A DNA stretch of 64,000 bases from Pseudoxanthomonas helianthi (lineage in GTDB: Bacteria; Pseudomonadota; Gammaproteobacteria; Xanthomonadales; Xanthomonadaceae): positions 608,923 to 672,922 of the forward strand of contig NZ_JAGKTC010000003.1 in the NCBI RefSeq assembly GCF_017939625.1, in the 5' to 3' direction. A model generated the notes under the pieces. The model saw only the letters and a list, made by a program, of their open reading frames with translations. It was not told the DNA's origin and made no database searches. Shown here piece after piece: positions 26,862 to 35,166 of the stretch. How positions within the stretch are numbered: the stretch's first letter is position 1; each line of letters starts with the position of its first letter. Both the position numbers and the translations under genes were made by a program.

Positions 26862-28373
26862 TCAGTCCTTGCCCGCGGTCACCGCCGCGAAGCGCGTGCC
26901 GCCTTGCGGGCTGCGCAGCAGCAGCATGACCACGTCGCCGGCCTTGACCCCGCGCAACTGCTGGTTGAACGCAGCCACGCTGCCGACCGGGGTGCGGCCG
27001 ACCTGCAGGATGATCAGGCCCGGTTGCAGCCCCGCTTCTATCGCCGAGTCGCCTTCGACGCCGATGATGCGCACGCCTTCGCCCGCTTTCAGGCCGAGTT
27101 GCTTGCGCACGTCGGGGCCAATCTCGGCCACGGCGATGCCGAGGATGTCCGAAGTGGCTGTGGCCGGCGCGCCGGGCGTCGAATCGTCGGAGTCATCGCC
27201 ATTGGTGGCGACGTTGTCCTCGGTCAGGGCAGTCAGCGTGACCTCGACATTTCGCAATTTGCCGTCACGCAAAACTCCCAACTTGACCTTGGTTCCTGGC
27301 GGCATTGCGCCAATGATCGGCGGAAGCTCGCTGTAATCCGCTATTTCCCTGCCGTTAACCGACCGAATCACATCCATTGGTTCCAGCCCTGCCTTTTCGC
27401 CTGCGCCACCGGCGGTAACGCTCCCAATCAACGCACCACGCGTGTCGGACATGCCCAGGCCTTTGGCTTCTTCCGTGGTGATAGGCTGCAACCCCACGCC
27501 TATAAGCCCTCGCTCGACCCGCCCGGTCTTCTTCAACTGCTCCGCCGCTCCCATCGCCAGATCGATGGGGATCGCGAAGCTGATGCCCATGTAGCCGCCG
27601 GAGCGCGAAAAGATCTGCGAATTGATGCCGACCACTTCGCCGCTGGTGTTCAGCAGCGGACCGCCGGAGTTGCCCGGATTGATCGCCACGTCGGTCTGGA
27701 TGAACGGCACGTAGCGCTGGTCCGCACCCTGGCTGCGGCCGACCGCGCTGACGATGCCGGCGGTGACCGAGTGGTCCATGCCGAACGGCGAACCGATCGC
27801 GACCACCCACTGGCCCGGCTTCAGTTTGTTGGAATCGCCGATGCGGATGCTCGGCAGGCCGGTGGCATCGATCTTCAGCAGGGCCACGTCGTACTGCGGA
27901 TCGCCGCCGACGACCTTGGCCTTGAATTCGCGCCGGTCGGTCAACTTCACCGTGACCGTATCCGCGCCGTCGACCACGTGCTGGTTGGTCAGCACGTAAC
28001 CGTCCGGCGAAATGATGAAGCCGCTGCCCGCCGACATGCCGCCGCGCGGTTGCTGCGGTCCCGGCATCTGGAAGCCGGGACCGAAGAAGCGGCGGAAGAA
28101 TTCCGGCATTTCCTCGTCGTCGGGCATTTGCTGGCGCGACACCTTCTTCGGCGTGACCTTGGCTTCGATATTGACCACGCCCGGCCCCACTTGCTGCACC
28201 AGGGTGGTGAAGTCCGGCAGGCCGGTGACGATCTGCGGCGCGCTGCTCTGCGCGATGGTGCTGGCGATGGCGGCGGAAGCAGGCGCTGCGTCGGCGGCCG
28301 GACGCGCGCAGGCGGCAAGCGGCATGGTCAGCACCAGCAAGCCAAACAGGGGATTACGGACACACGGGTTCAT
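26862..28373 (-). CDS. mucD: DegP/MucD-type periplasmic serine protease
   Basis: A 503-residue HtrA-family protease and chaperone of the envelope. Catalytic triad: His in TNQHVVDG, Asp in DPQYDVALLKI, Ser in NPGNSGGPLLN. Two PDZ domains follow at about 280-370 and 405-495. The N-terminus carries a lipobox-like PLAAC at Cys22, which would make it a lipoprotein rather than a free periplasmic protease. It is the third gene of rpoE-rseA-mucD, known in Xanthomonas as an envelope-stress operon. An in-frame ATG three codons earlier (28382) is an alternative start. Confidence 0.92.
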   Translation of the reverse strand: MNPCVRNPLFGLLVLTMPLAACARPAADAAPASAAIASTIAQSSAPQIVTGLPDFTTLVQQVGPGVVNIEAKVTPKKVSRQQMPDDEEMPEFFRRFFGPGFQMPGPQQPRGGMSAGSGFIISPDGYVLTNQHVVDGADTVTVKLTDRREFKAKVVGGDPQYDVALLKIDATGLPSIRIGDSNKLKPGQWVVAIGSPFGMDHSVTAGIVSAVGRSQGADQRYVPFIQTDVAINPGNSGGPLLNTSGEVVGINSQIFSRSGGYMGISFAIPIDLAMGAAEQLKKTGRVERGLIGVGLQPITTEEAKGLGMSDTRGALIGSVTAGGAGEKAGLEPMDVIRSVNGREIADYSELPPIIGAMPPGTKVKLGVLRDGKLRNVEVTLTALTEDNVATNGDDSDDSTPGAPATATSDILGIAVAEIGPDVRKQLGLKAGEGVRIIGVEGDSAIEAGLQPGLIILQVGRTPVGSVAAFNQQLRGVKAGDVVMLLLRSPQGGTRFAAVTAGKD

Positions 28374-28417
28374 CGAATGCATGCCTCGATTGGAGGTAAC
28401 GGAAGGGATTGCGCTAC

Positions 28418-28438
28418 GGGGCGGACGTTGGCCGCCCC
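28418..28438 (-). other. GC-rich hairpin between rseA and mucD
   Basis: GGGGCGG (28418-28424) pairs with CCGCCCC (28432-28438) around a 7-base loop. There is no U-tract on the minus strand, so it is more likely a processing or pausing site than a full terminator; it may set different levels of RseA and MucD (inference). Confidence 0.4.
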
Positions 28439-28445
28439 GCTTCGT

Positions 28446-29276
28446 TCAGTCCTGCGGCGAATCCGGCAATTCCACCGGTGGGCTTTGCGGCAGCCGCGGC
28501 TGGAACGGATAGAACGCCTGCGTGCTGCGGTCGTTGCCATAGCTGGCGTTGAACGCGCCGCTGGCCGACGGATATTGCTGCAACACCGAACGCGGCCAGG
28601 GGCGCGCCGTGGGCTCGGTCGTGGCTTGCGTCGGACGGAACGGATCGTGGGCCTGGGGCGCGATGGCGACCAGCGCCGGCGCCGGAGCCTGCGTGCCGGT
28701 GGCACGTTCGCGCTGCGGCATGCGATTGGCGACACGGGCTACCTGCTGGTTACGGGTGGCGCTGCCGCGGCTGCTGCGATTGGCCTTGCGCGGGACGCTG
28801 GCGGTCGCGACGGCGGCTACGCTCGCAGTCGCCACGGCATCGCTAGCCGCCGGCGCTCCGACCGGGGCCACGGCGGGCGCCTGGCTGGCGACGGCCGGCG
28901 CCTCGGTGCTCTCTTCCGGTACCTGCTGGCGGGCCATGAACAGCGCGATCAGCGCGACCGATGCCGCCAGCGCGCCACCGCCCCACTTCGCCAGGCTACG
29001 GCGGGGGCGGCTGGCCACGGGCGCGGACACCGCGACCGTCTGCGTCTCGGCGGCGATCGCCGCGATCACGCGATCGGCGAAACCCGCCGGCGCCGGGGCA
29101 TGGGCCTGGCCGCGCAGCACGTCGCCGCACAGTTGCCAGCGTTCCCAGCAGGCGTTGAGCTCGCCATCGTGCTGCAGCCGGCGCAGCAGGAAGCGCGCCT
29201 CGTCCGGCGACAGGTCGCCGTCGATCAGCGCGGAAAGCTGCAGGCGGTAATGCAATTCGAACTTGTCGGTGCTCAT
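28446..29276 (-). CDS. rseA: RpoE anti-sigma factor RseA-like
   Basis: A 276-residue inner-membrane anti-sigma factor. The N-terminal cytosolic RseA domain (QLSALIDGDLSPDEARFLLR, CWERWQLCGDVLRG) would bind RpoE. One membrane helix lies at about 99-115 (GGALAASVALIALFMA). The periplasmic part is long, Ala/Pro/Thr-rich and lacks the compact RseB-binding pattern of E. coli RseA. No rseB gene follows. It lies 36 bases downstream of rpoE, so release of RpoE is probably by regulated proteolysis as in other Xanthomonas (known for the family). Confidence 0.87.
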   Translation of the reverse strand: MSTDKFELHYRLQLSALIDGDLSPDEARFLLRRLQHDGELNACWERWQLCGDVLRGQAHAPAPAGFADRVIAAIAAETQTVAVSAPVASRPRRSLAKWGGGALAASVALIALFMARQQVPEESTEAPAVASQAPAVAPVGAPAASDAVATASVAAVATASVPRKANRSSRGSATRNQQVARVANRMPQRERATGTQAPAPALVAIAPQAHDPFRPTQATTEPTARPWPRSVLQQYPSASGAFNASYGNDRSTQAFYPFQPRLPQSPPVELPDSPQD

Positions 29277-29312
29277 GGATGGCGGCTCATGGACTTCTGT
29301 TCAGGGGGCGCT

Positions 29313-29990
29313 TCAGGGGCGTCCCCGTTCACGGGTAGCGCTTTCGACATCGAGCAGCGGCCGAAGTTCCGCATCGATCGCCTCGCGGGCGCGGAAGATG
29401 CGCGAACGCACCGTGCCGATGGGGCAGCCCATCTTCTCGGCGATCTCGTCGTAGCTCAGGCCCTCGACCTCGCGCAGGGTGATCGCGGTGCGCAACTCCT
29501 CGGGCAGCGCCTCCACCGCCTTCATCACCGTGCGCTCCAGTTCCTGGCGCATCAGCTCGCGTTCCGGCGTGTCGGTGTCGCGCAGGCGCGCGCCGGTCTC
29601 GTACTGCTCGGCGTCGCTGGCGTCGATGTCCTCGCCGGGCGGACGGCGGTTATGGGCGACCAGGTGGTTCTTGGCGGTGTTCACGGCGATGCGGTGCAAC
29701 CAGGTATAGAACTGGGCGTCGCCGCGGAAACTGCCTATCGCGCGGTAGGCGCGCAGGAAGGTGTCCTGGGCCACGTCCTGGGCCTCGCTCCAGTCGTGCA
29801 CGTAACGGCCGACCAGCGCCACCACCCGGTGCTGGTACTTGCGCACCAGCAGGTCGAAGGCCGCGCTGTCGCCGCGCTGCACCCGCTTGACCAGTTCCAG
29901 GTCGAGTTCGGGCGAGGCCTGCCGCCCCTCGGCGGCCGGTTCCTGCGCGGTTGAAGCGGTGGATTCGGTTTTAATGACCATTTCGGCCAT
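29313..29990 (-). CDS. rpoE: RNA polymerase sigma factor RpoE
   Basis: A 225-residue ECF sigma factor for envelope stress. Region 2 (LLVRKYQHRVVALVGRYV, AQDVAQDTFLRAYRAI, FYTWLHRIAVNTAKNHLV) and region 4 (LPEELRTAITLREVEGLSY, EIAEKMGCPIGTVRSRIFRA) are highly typical. The N-terminus is about 25 residues longer than E. coli RpoE and Glu/Ala-rich. ATG 29990 has a GGGAG ribosome site 11 bases upstream; ATG 29981 is an alternative. A self-type promoter candidate lies at 30031-30057. Confidence 0.95.
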   Translation of the reverse strand: MAEMVIKTESTASTAQEPAAEGRQASPELDLELVKRVQRGDSAAFDLLVRKYQHRVVALVGRYVHDWSEAQDVAQDTFLRAYRAIGSFRGDAQFYTWLHRIAVNTAKNHLVAHNRRPPGEDIDASDAEQYETGARLRDTDTPERELMRQELERTVMKAVEALPEELRTAITLREVEGLSYDEIAEKMGCPIGTVRSRIFRAREAIDAELRPLLDVESATRERGRP

Positions 29991-30030
29991 GCCGGGCCGT
30001 ACTCCCTGTCGGCTCGGCGGGACCGGGCCT

Positions 30031-30057
30031 TGTGACCGCGCGAGCGCGGGAAAGTTC
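30031..30057 (-). promoter_or_regulatory. rpoE: Candidate RpoE-dependent promoter of rpoE
   Basis: On the minus strand GAACTT (30057-30052), 16 bases, then TCACA (30035-30031). This matches the known RpoE pattern GAACTT-N16/17-TCNNA. It would start transcription about 35 bases before the rpoE ATG and give positive autoregulation, as in E. coli. Confidence 0.55.
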
Positions 30058-30213
30058 TGATGCTGGGATTACATCGCACGCGGCGGCGACGGGTCAGGCC
30101 CGAAAGGCATGGTCGCCGAGCCGCGGGCTCCAACCCCAGCATGGGGATTTGACGCGGGCCAAACAACCTCGGGATGATATTCGCCTTTCCATACGCAATC
30201 GGATGGTGCGGGC

Positions 30214-32289
30214 ATGGCGGCGAATTTCGATGGGCTGCGGTTCAGCCACTGGCAGACCGAAGTGCGCGGGGACGGCATCGTCGTATTGTCCTTCGGCCGG
30301 CATGGCGCCAGCGTCAACGCCATTTCCCAGGACGTGTTGATCGAACTGGGCGAAATCATCGAACGCCTGGCGATCGATCCGCCGAAGGGACTGGTGCTGC
30401 GCTCTGCCAAGGCTTCGGGTTTCATCGCCGGCGCGGACCTGAAGGAGTTCCAGGAGTTCGACCGCAAGGGCACGGTCGAGGACGCGATCCGTCGCGGCCA
30501 GAACGTGTTCCAGAAGCTCGCCGAGCTGCCCTGCCCCACGGTTGCCGCGATCCACGGCTTCTGCATGGGCGGCGGCACCGAGATCTCGCTGGCCTGCCGC
30601 TACCGCGTGGCCAGCACCGATCCGTCGACCCGCATCGGCCTGCCCGAAGTGAAGCTGGGCATCTTCCCCGGCTGGGGCGGCAGCTCGCGCCTGCCATGGC
30701 TGGTCGGCGCGCCGGCGGCGATGGACGTGATGCTGAGCGGACGCACGTTGTCGGCCGGTGCGGCCAAGGCGATGGGCCTGGTCGACAAGCTCGCCGAACC
30801 TGCGCTGCTGGTCGACGTCGCCATCGGCCTGATCGCCTCGCGCCCGCAGCGCAGTTTCAAGCAACGCTTCACCGCCTGGGCCACCAATTGCTGGCTCGCG
30901 CGCAAGATCCTCGCCCCGCAGATGGCCAAGCAGGTCGCGCGCAAGGCGCCCAAGGCGCATTACCCCGCGCCCTACGCGCTGATCGCCAACTGGCAGCGGG
31001 CCGGCGGCAAGGGCATCCAGGGCCGCCTCGATGCCGAGCGCCGCGCCGTGGTGAAACTGGCCGGCACGCCCACCGCGCGCAACCTGATCCGGATCTTCTT
31101 CCTGACCGAGCGCCTGAAAGGCCTGGGCGGGAAGAGTCATGACATCAAGCATGTGCACGTGGTCGGCGCCGGCGTGATGGGCGGCGACATTGCGGCGTGG
31201 GCGGCGTACAAGGGCTTCGAAGTGACCCTGCAGGACCGCGAGCAACGCTTCATCGACCCGGCATTGACGCGCGCGCGGGGATTGTTCGAAAAACGGGTGA
31301 AGGACGAGGCCAAGCGCATCGATGTCGCCGCTCGCCTGAAAGGCGACCTCAACGGCGACGGCGTGCCGGACGCGGACCTGGTGATAGAAGCGATCATCGA
31401 GAATCCGGAAGCCAAGCGCGAGCTGTACCAGGCGCTGGAACCGCGCATGAAGCCCGACGCGCTGCTGACTACCAACACCTCGTCGATTCCGCTGACCGAA
31501 TTGCGCGAACACATTGCGCGTCCCGCGCAGTTCGCCGGCCTGCACTACTTCAACCCGGTCGCGCTGATGCCGCTGGTCGAAATCATCCACCACGACGCGA
31601 TGGCCGAAACGACCGGGCAACGCCTGGCCGCGTTCTGCAAGGCCATCGACAAGCTGCCGGTGCCGGTCGCCGGCACGCCGGGCTTCCTGGTCAACCGCGT
31701 GCTGTTCCCGTACATGCTGGAAGCCGGCACCGCCTACGCCGAAGGCATTCCCGGCCCGGTCATCGACAAGGCCGCGGTGAAATTCGGCATGCCGATGGGC
31801 CCGATCGAACTGCTCGACACCGTGGGCCTCGACGTCGCGGCCGGCGTGGGCCGCGAGCTGGCGCCGTTCCTAGGCCTGGCCGTGCCGGCTGCGTTGAGCA
31901 ACGTCGAGCCCGGCAAGCGCGGCAAGAAGGACGGCCAGGGCCTGTACAAGTGGGTGGAGAACGAAAGGGGCAGCAAACCGGTGAAGCCGGAGGTGGCGAA
32001 GGACTATGCCGCGCCTTCCGACCTGGAGGATCGACTGATCCTGCCGTTGCTCAACGAAGCGGTGGCCTGCCTGCACGATGGCGTGGTCGCCGATGCGGAC
32101 CTGCTGGATGCGGGCGTGATTTTCGGCACCGGCTTCGCGCCGTTCCGCGGCGGCCCGATCCAGTACATCCGCAGCGCGGGCGCCGATGCGCTGGTGGAAA
32201 AACTGAAGGTGCTGCAGGCGCGCTACGGCGACCGCTTCGCCCCGCGCCCCGGCTGGGATTCGCCGCTGCTGCGGCAGCCACCGGCCTGA
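30214..32289 (+). CDS. FadJ/FadB-like multifunctional enoyl-CoA hydratase and 3-hydroxyacyl-CoA dehydrogenase
   Basis: A 691-residue beta-oxidation enzyme. The crotonase half (about 15-210) has the oxyanion-hole segment FIAGADLKEF and both catalytic-type Glu (CMGGGTEISLA, GLPEVKLGIFPGWGGSSRL). The dehydrogenase half has the NAD motif VVGAGVMGGDIAAWAA, acidic Asp in LQDRE, GLHYFNPVALMP with the catalytic His and GFLVNRVLFPYMLEAG. No thiolase (fadA/fadI) gene is adjacent, so the partner lies elsewhere. It is divergent from rpoE with 223 bases between. It could be the anaerobic or paralogous FadJ rather than the main FadB. Confidence 0.9.
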   Translation: MAANFDGLRFSHWQTEVRGDGIVVLSFGRHGASVNAISQDVLIELGEIIERLAIDPPKGLVLRSAKASGFIAGADLKEFQEFDRKGTVEDAIRRGQNVFQKLAELPCPTVAAIHGFCMGGGTEISLACRYRVASTDPSTRIGLPEVKLGIFPGWGGSSRLPWLVGAPAAMDVMLSGRTLSAGAAKAMGLVDKLAEPALLVDVAIGLIASRPQRSFKQRFTAWATNCWLARKILAPQMAKQVARKAPKAHYPAPYALIANWQRAGGKGIQGRLDAERRAVVKLAGTPTARNLIRIFFLTERLKGLGGKSHDIKHVHVVGAGVMGGDIAAWAAYKGFEVTLQDREQRFIDPALTRARGLFEKRVKDEAKRIDVAARLKGDLNGDGVPDADLVIEAIIENPEAKRELYQALEPRMKPDALLTTNTSSIPLTELREHIARPAQFAGLHYFNPVALMPLVEIIHHDAMAETTGQRLAAFCKAIDKLPVPVAGTPGFLVNRVLFPYMLEAGTAYAEGIPGPVIDKAAVKFGMPMGPIELLDTVGLDVAAGVGRELAPFLGLAVPAALSNVEPGKRGKKDGQGLYKWVENERGSKPVKPEVAKDYAAPSDLEDRLILPLLNEAVACLHDGVVADADLLDAGVIFGTGFAPFRGGPIQYIRSAGADALVEKLKVLQARYGDRFAPRPGWDSPLLRQPPA

Positions 32290-32369
32290 CATCCGCGCAG
32301 CATCGGCGATAATCGATCCGGGACCAGCCAGGCCCCGGAATCGTTCATCCCCTTCGCACAGGACTACGC

Positions 32370-32543
32370 ATGTTCAACCTCAGCGCGCCCACCGCCGGCA
32401 TGTTCTTCATCTCCCTGCTGCTCGGCGGCATCGGCGTAGCCGCGAAGCTGGGCTACATCCCGGCATTGGCCCCGCACGCGTTCTGGGTCGTCACTGCCGG
32501 ATTGGCGGCGTTGTTGCTGGGCAACCTGTTCAAGGGATTATGA
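32370..32543 (+). CDS. Small two-helix membrane protein, 57 residues
   Basis: A short open frame MFNLSAPTAGMFFISLLLGG... with two hydrophobic segments (about 9-25 and 37-53) joined by a KLGYIPALAPHAF turn. It lies 80 bases after the FadJ-like gene and is followed within 3 bases by a REP. An AGGA element precedes the ATG by about 8 bases. Codon use is like the neighbours (third-position G/C), which supports it being real. I do not recognise a named family; similar tiny membrane proteins occur in related genomes. Confidence 0.65.
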   Translation: MFNLSAPTAGMFFISLLLGGIGVAAKLGYIPALAPHAFWVVTAGLAALLLGNLFKGL

Positions 32544-32545
32544 CC

Positions 32546-32574
32546 GTAGGGTGGGCACGCTTTTCGTGCCCACC
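32546..32574 (+). repeat. REP, left copy flanking the RAYT gene
   Basis: GTAG (32546-32549) followed by the stem GGTGGGCACG (32550-32559), a 5-base loop and CGTGCCCACC (32565-32574). The 5' GTAG tetranucleotide plus imperfect hairpin is the form recognised by REP-associated tyrosine transposases. Confidence 0.88.
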
Positions 32575-32606
32575 GCGCCAACCTCCGCAAGGCATGGAAG
32601 CCATCA

Positions 32607-33152
32607 ATGTCGAACTACCGACGCACGAGAGTCGGCGGCGCGAGTTACTTCTTCACGCTGATCGCATACCGCCGCAGGCCCATACTTTGCGACGACATCG
32701 TTCGCCAAGCTTTGCGGAACGCCGTGGAAACGACTCGCAAGGAACACCCGTTCTCGATAGACGCATGGGTGGTATTGCCCGACCACCTGCATTGTATCTG
32801 GACGCTGCCGCCCGATGACGCAGATTTCCCGTTGCGCTGGTCCAAGATCAAACGTCGTACAAGCATGGCTTGTCGCGAAGCCTATCGCGATGATCATCTA
32901 TCGACGCCGTCAAGGCGAAAACGACGCGAATCGACGTTGTGGCAACGCCGCTATTGGGAACACATGATCCGTGACGAAGACGATTTCGTCCGCCACATGG
33001 ATTACATCCATTACAACCCGGTGAAGCACGGGCTAGCCGCCAAGGCCGGGGACTGGCCGTATTCGACCTTCCATCGGCTCGTTGCGAATGGCACGTATCC
33101 CGAGAACTGGGCAGGAGTAGCTGCCTATGGAGCCATCCGGGCAGGCGAGTAG
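32607..33152 (+). CDS. REP-associated tyrosine transposase (RAYT, TnpA_REP)
   Basis: A 181-residue Y1 HUH-type protein, the usual RAYT size. Seen: N-terminal YRRTRVGGASYFFTLIAYRR, the His-hydrophobic-His metal motif in VVLPDHLHCIWTLP, the RYWEHMIRDEDDFVRHMDYI block and the catalytic-Tyr region YIHYNPVKHGLA. Known members cut and rejoin single-stranded REP hairpins and are thought to have spread REPs in the genome. It is bracketed by two inverted copies of its probable target (32546-32574 and 33159-33187). A 60-base line inside it is 53% G+C by count, lower than the surrounding genes. Reading frame and motifs are intact, so it may be active. Confidence 0.93.
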   Translation: MSNYRRTRVGGASYFFTLIAYRRRPILCDDIVRQALRNAVETTRKEHPFSIDAWVVLPDHLHCIWTLPPDDADFPLRWSKIKRRTSMACREAYRDDHLSTPSRRKRRESTLWQRRYWEHMIRDEDDFVRHMDYIHYNPVKHGLAAKAGDWPYSTFHRLVANGTYPENWAGVAAYGAIRAGE

Positions 33153-33158
33153 CTGGAT

Positions 33159-33187
33159 GGTGGGCACGAAGAGCGTGCCCACCCTAC
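33159..33187 (-). repeat. REP, right copy flanking the RAYT gene, inverted
   Basis: On the minus strand GTAG (33187-33184) followed by GGTGGGCACG (33183-33174), a 5-base loop and CGTGCCCACC (33168-33159). The stem bases are identical to the left copy, in opposite orientation. It starts 7 bases after the RAYT stop. Confidence 0.88.
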
Positions 33188-33194
33188 GTCGGCA

Positions 33195-33557
33195 CTACAT
33201 CGTATGCGTCGGCTTGTCTGAATTGAGCGAGCCCGCCAGCAGCGTCTCGATGCGGTTGCGCACCGCTTCGCCTTCGCCCGAGTCGGCGAACTGGACGCCG
33301 ATGCCGGCGCTGCGGTTGCCTTGCGCGCCCACCGGCGTGGTCCACACCACCTTGCCGACCACCGGCAGGCGGTCGCTGGTTTCGGGCAGGCTCAGCAACA
33401 GGAACACCTCGTCGCCGAGGAAATACCGTTTCGGCGTGGGCACGAAGATCGCCCCGCCCTTCACCTGCGGCATGTATGCCGCATACAGCGCCGCCTTGTC
33501 CTTGAGCACCAGCGAGAGGATGCCCTGCCGTGCGCCTGCGCCTGCTGCCGAAGTCAT
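33195..33557 (-). CDS. PilZ-domain protein (type IV pilus associated)
   Basis: A 120-residue single PilZ domain. The pattern GILSLVLKDKAALYAAYMPQVKGG, GDEVFLLLSLPETSDRLPVVG and VVWTTPVGAQGNRSAGIGVQF matches the PilZ protein itself. Like the pilus-type PilZ, it lacks the complete RxxxR and DxSxxG c-di-GMP motifs. PilZ is needed for type IV pilus assembly in Pseudomonas and Xanthomonas. It overlaps holB by ATGA, the same holB-pilZ order as in Pseudomonas and Xanthomonas. It ends the long fab/mltG/tmk/holB run. Confidence 0.88.
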   Translation of the reverse strand: MTSAAGAGARQGILSLVLKDKAALYAAYMPQVKGGAIFVPTPKRYFLGDEVFLLLSLPETSDRLPVVGKVVWTTPVGAQGNRSAGIGVQFADSGEGEAVRNRIETLLAGSLNSDKPTHTM

Positions 33558-34540
33558 CTGCCCTGCCCCCTGTCGTTTTCCATCGCGCCCCCGGCCGGCC
33601 CGCGCCAGCGCAGGAGCAGTTCCGCCACCGCCAGGTCCCCGCGCACCGTGGTGCGCAACAGGTCGCGGGTGCGGTTGGCCGCGTCGAACCACGCCGCCAG
33701 CTTGTGCAATCGGGCCGGATCGGTCAACCCGGCATCCGTCGCGCGCGCTAGCGCGAGGTCGGCTGCATGACGCAAACGCAGGTCGGCGTGCTCGTCGGCC
33801 GTCCAGCGTTGCGCGGTTTCCACCACGGCGGCTTCGCCACGCTCCAGTTTGTCGAGGTCGCCGGCGACCTGCCGGCGCAGGGCCAGGCCTTCGCCCTGTA
33901 GCCATTCGCTGGCCAGGCCCGGATGACCGCGGGCGAAATCCAGCGCTTCGTTCGCGGTCTTCTCCGGGAAACCCTGCCCCTGCAGCCAGGCCAGCGCTTC
34001 CTCGCGCGGCGGCAGCCTGAATTCCAGGCGCTGGCAACGGCTGCGGATGGTCGCCGGCAAGCGCATCGGTTCGGCGCTGACCAGCCACAGGTAACGGCCC
34101 GGCGCAGGCTCTTCAAGCGTCTTCAGCAGGGCGTTGAATGCGGAGCGATTGACCGCATCGGCCGGATCGATGATCGCAACCTGGGCGTGGCCGTATTGGG
34201 GGGTCAGCGCCAGCTTCTGCGACAGCTCGCGGATCTGCTCGATCACGATCTCGGTGCGCAGCTTGTCCCCGGTTTTGGTCGGGATGAACGAAATCAGCTG
34301 CAGGTCGGGATGCGTGCCGGCGTCGATCAGCTGCAAGTTGCGGTCGCCCGGCGCCGGTTCGCCACCGCACAGCACGTAGCGCGCCAGCCGTTCGACCACG
34401 GCGCGCTGGCCCAGCCCGCCCGGCCCGCAAACCAGCAGGCCATGGCCCAGGCGACCGGCCTGCAATGCAGCGACGGCCTGTTCATAGGCCCGTTGCTGCC
34501 AGGGCGCGAAGGCTCTGCTCACTTCGGCGCGTCCAGCCAT
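33554..34540 (-). CDS. holB: DNA polymerase III subunit delta'
   Basis: A 328-residue clamp-loader subunit. Seen: APWQQRAYEQAVAALQAGRLGHGLLVCGPGGLG (degenerate P-loop), the SRC-type motif RSRCQRLEF and KTLEEPAPGRYLWLVSAEP. The zinc-binding cysteines of delta' are not obvious, as in many Xanthomonadaceae. Two starts are possible: ATG 34540, overlapping tmk by 22 bases, or GTG 34522, overlapping by GTGA and giving 322 residues. The second is the more typical coupling; the first is listed. Confidence 0.88.
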   Translation of the reverse strand: MAGRAEVSRAFAPWQQRAYEQAVAALQAGRLGHGLLVCGPGGLGQRAVVERLARYVLCGGEPAPGDRNLQLIDAGTHPDLQLISFIPTKTGDKLRTEIVIEQIRELSQKLALTPQYGHAQVAIIDPADAVNRSAFNALLKTLEEPAPGRYLWLVSAEPMRLPATIRSRCQRLEFRLPPREEALAWLQGQGFPEKTANEALDFARGHPGLASEWLQGEGLALRRQVAGDLDKLERGEAAVVETAQRWTADEHADLRLRHAADLALARATDAGLTDPARLHKLAAWFDAANRTRDLLRTTVRGDLAVAELLLRWRGPAGGAMENDRGQGR

Positions 34541-35166
34541 TGCGAAACCGCCGCCGATACCGCGGCGGCGACCTGCGCCGGCGATTGCGCGGCGTCGATC
34601 ACCCGGAAGCGTTGCAGTTCGGCCGCGGCGCGCCGGCGGAATCCCTCGCGCACACGTTCGAAGAAATCGTCCTGTTCGCTTTCGATCCGGTCCGGCCACA
34701 GGTCGCGGCCCGCGGTGCGGGCGCGACCTTCGCGGACGTCCAGGTCCAGCAACAAAGTCAGGCCCGGCTTCAGACCGACGGCGCGGCGCTCCAGCGCTTC
34801 GATCCACGCCTTGTCGAGGCCGCGGCCATCGCCCTGGTAGGCGTAGCTGGAATCGGTGAAGCGATCGCTGAGCACGAACGCGCCGCGCTGCAACGCCGGC
34901 CGCACCACTTCGCGCACGTGCTGCGCGCGCGAAGCGAACATCAGCAGCAGTTCGGTCTCCGGCGCCAACGGCTCGTCCTTCGCGTTCAACAGCAGTTCGC
35001 GGATGCGCTCGGCCAGCGGCGTGCCGCCCGGTTCGCGGGTGACGACGACCTCGAAGCCGCGCGCCTGCAGCAGGTCACGGATCGCGGCCAGCGCGCTGGT
35101 CTTGCCGGCGCCCTCGCCGCCCTCCAGGCTGATGAAATGCGGATGGCTGACCACGGCTTCGGTCAT
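34519..35166 (-). CDS. tmk: Thymidylate kinase
   Basis: A 215-residue kinase phosphorylating dTMP to dTDP with ATP. P-loop FISLEGGEGAGKTSALAAI, the nucleotide-binding DR motif FVLSDRFTDSSYAYQGDGRG and LDLDVREG are present, and the LID region is RDLWPDRIESEQDDFFERV. It overlaps mltG upstream by ATGA and holB downstream. The mltG-tmk-holB order is the same as in E. coli. Confidence 0.95.
   Translation of the reverse strand: MTEAVVSHPHFISLEGGEGAGKTSALAAIRDLLQARGFEVVVTREPGGTPLAERIRELLLNAKDEPLAPETELLLMFASRAQHVREVVRPALQRGAFVLSDRFTDSSYAYQGDGRGLDKAWIEALERRAVGLKPGLTLLLDLDVREGRARTAGRDLWPDRIESEQDDFFERVREGFRRRAAAELQRFRVIDAAQSPAQVAAAVSAAVSQWLDAPK

Noticed and set aside
28418..28438. A riboswitch or thermosensor between rseA and mucD
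   Set aside because: Only a single GC hairpin is visible; there is no conserved aptamer-like arrangement.
26754..29954. A 1066-codon open frame on the plus strand across lepA upstream region, mucD, rseA and rpoE
   Set aside because: It runs antisense to three well-supported genes, has no motif and reads through a REP repeat.
32370..32543. Treating the 57-residue membrane protein as part of the RAYT cassette
   Set aside because: It lies outside the left REP, so the bracketed unit begins after its stop codon.
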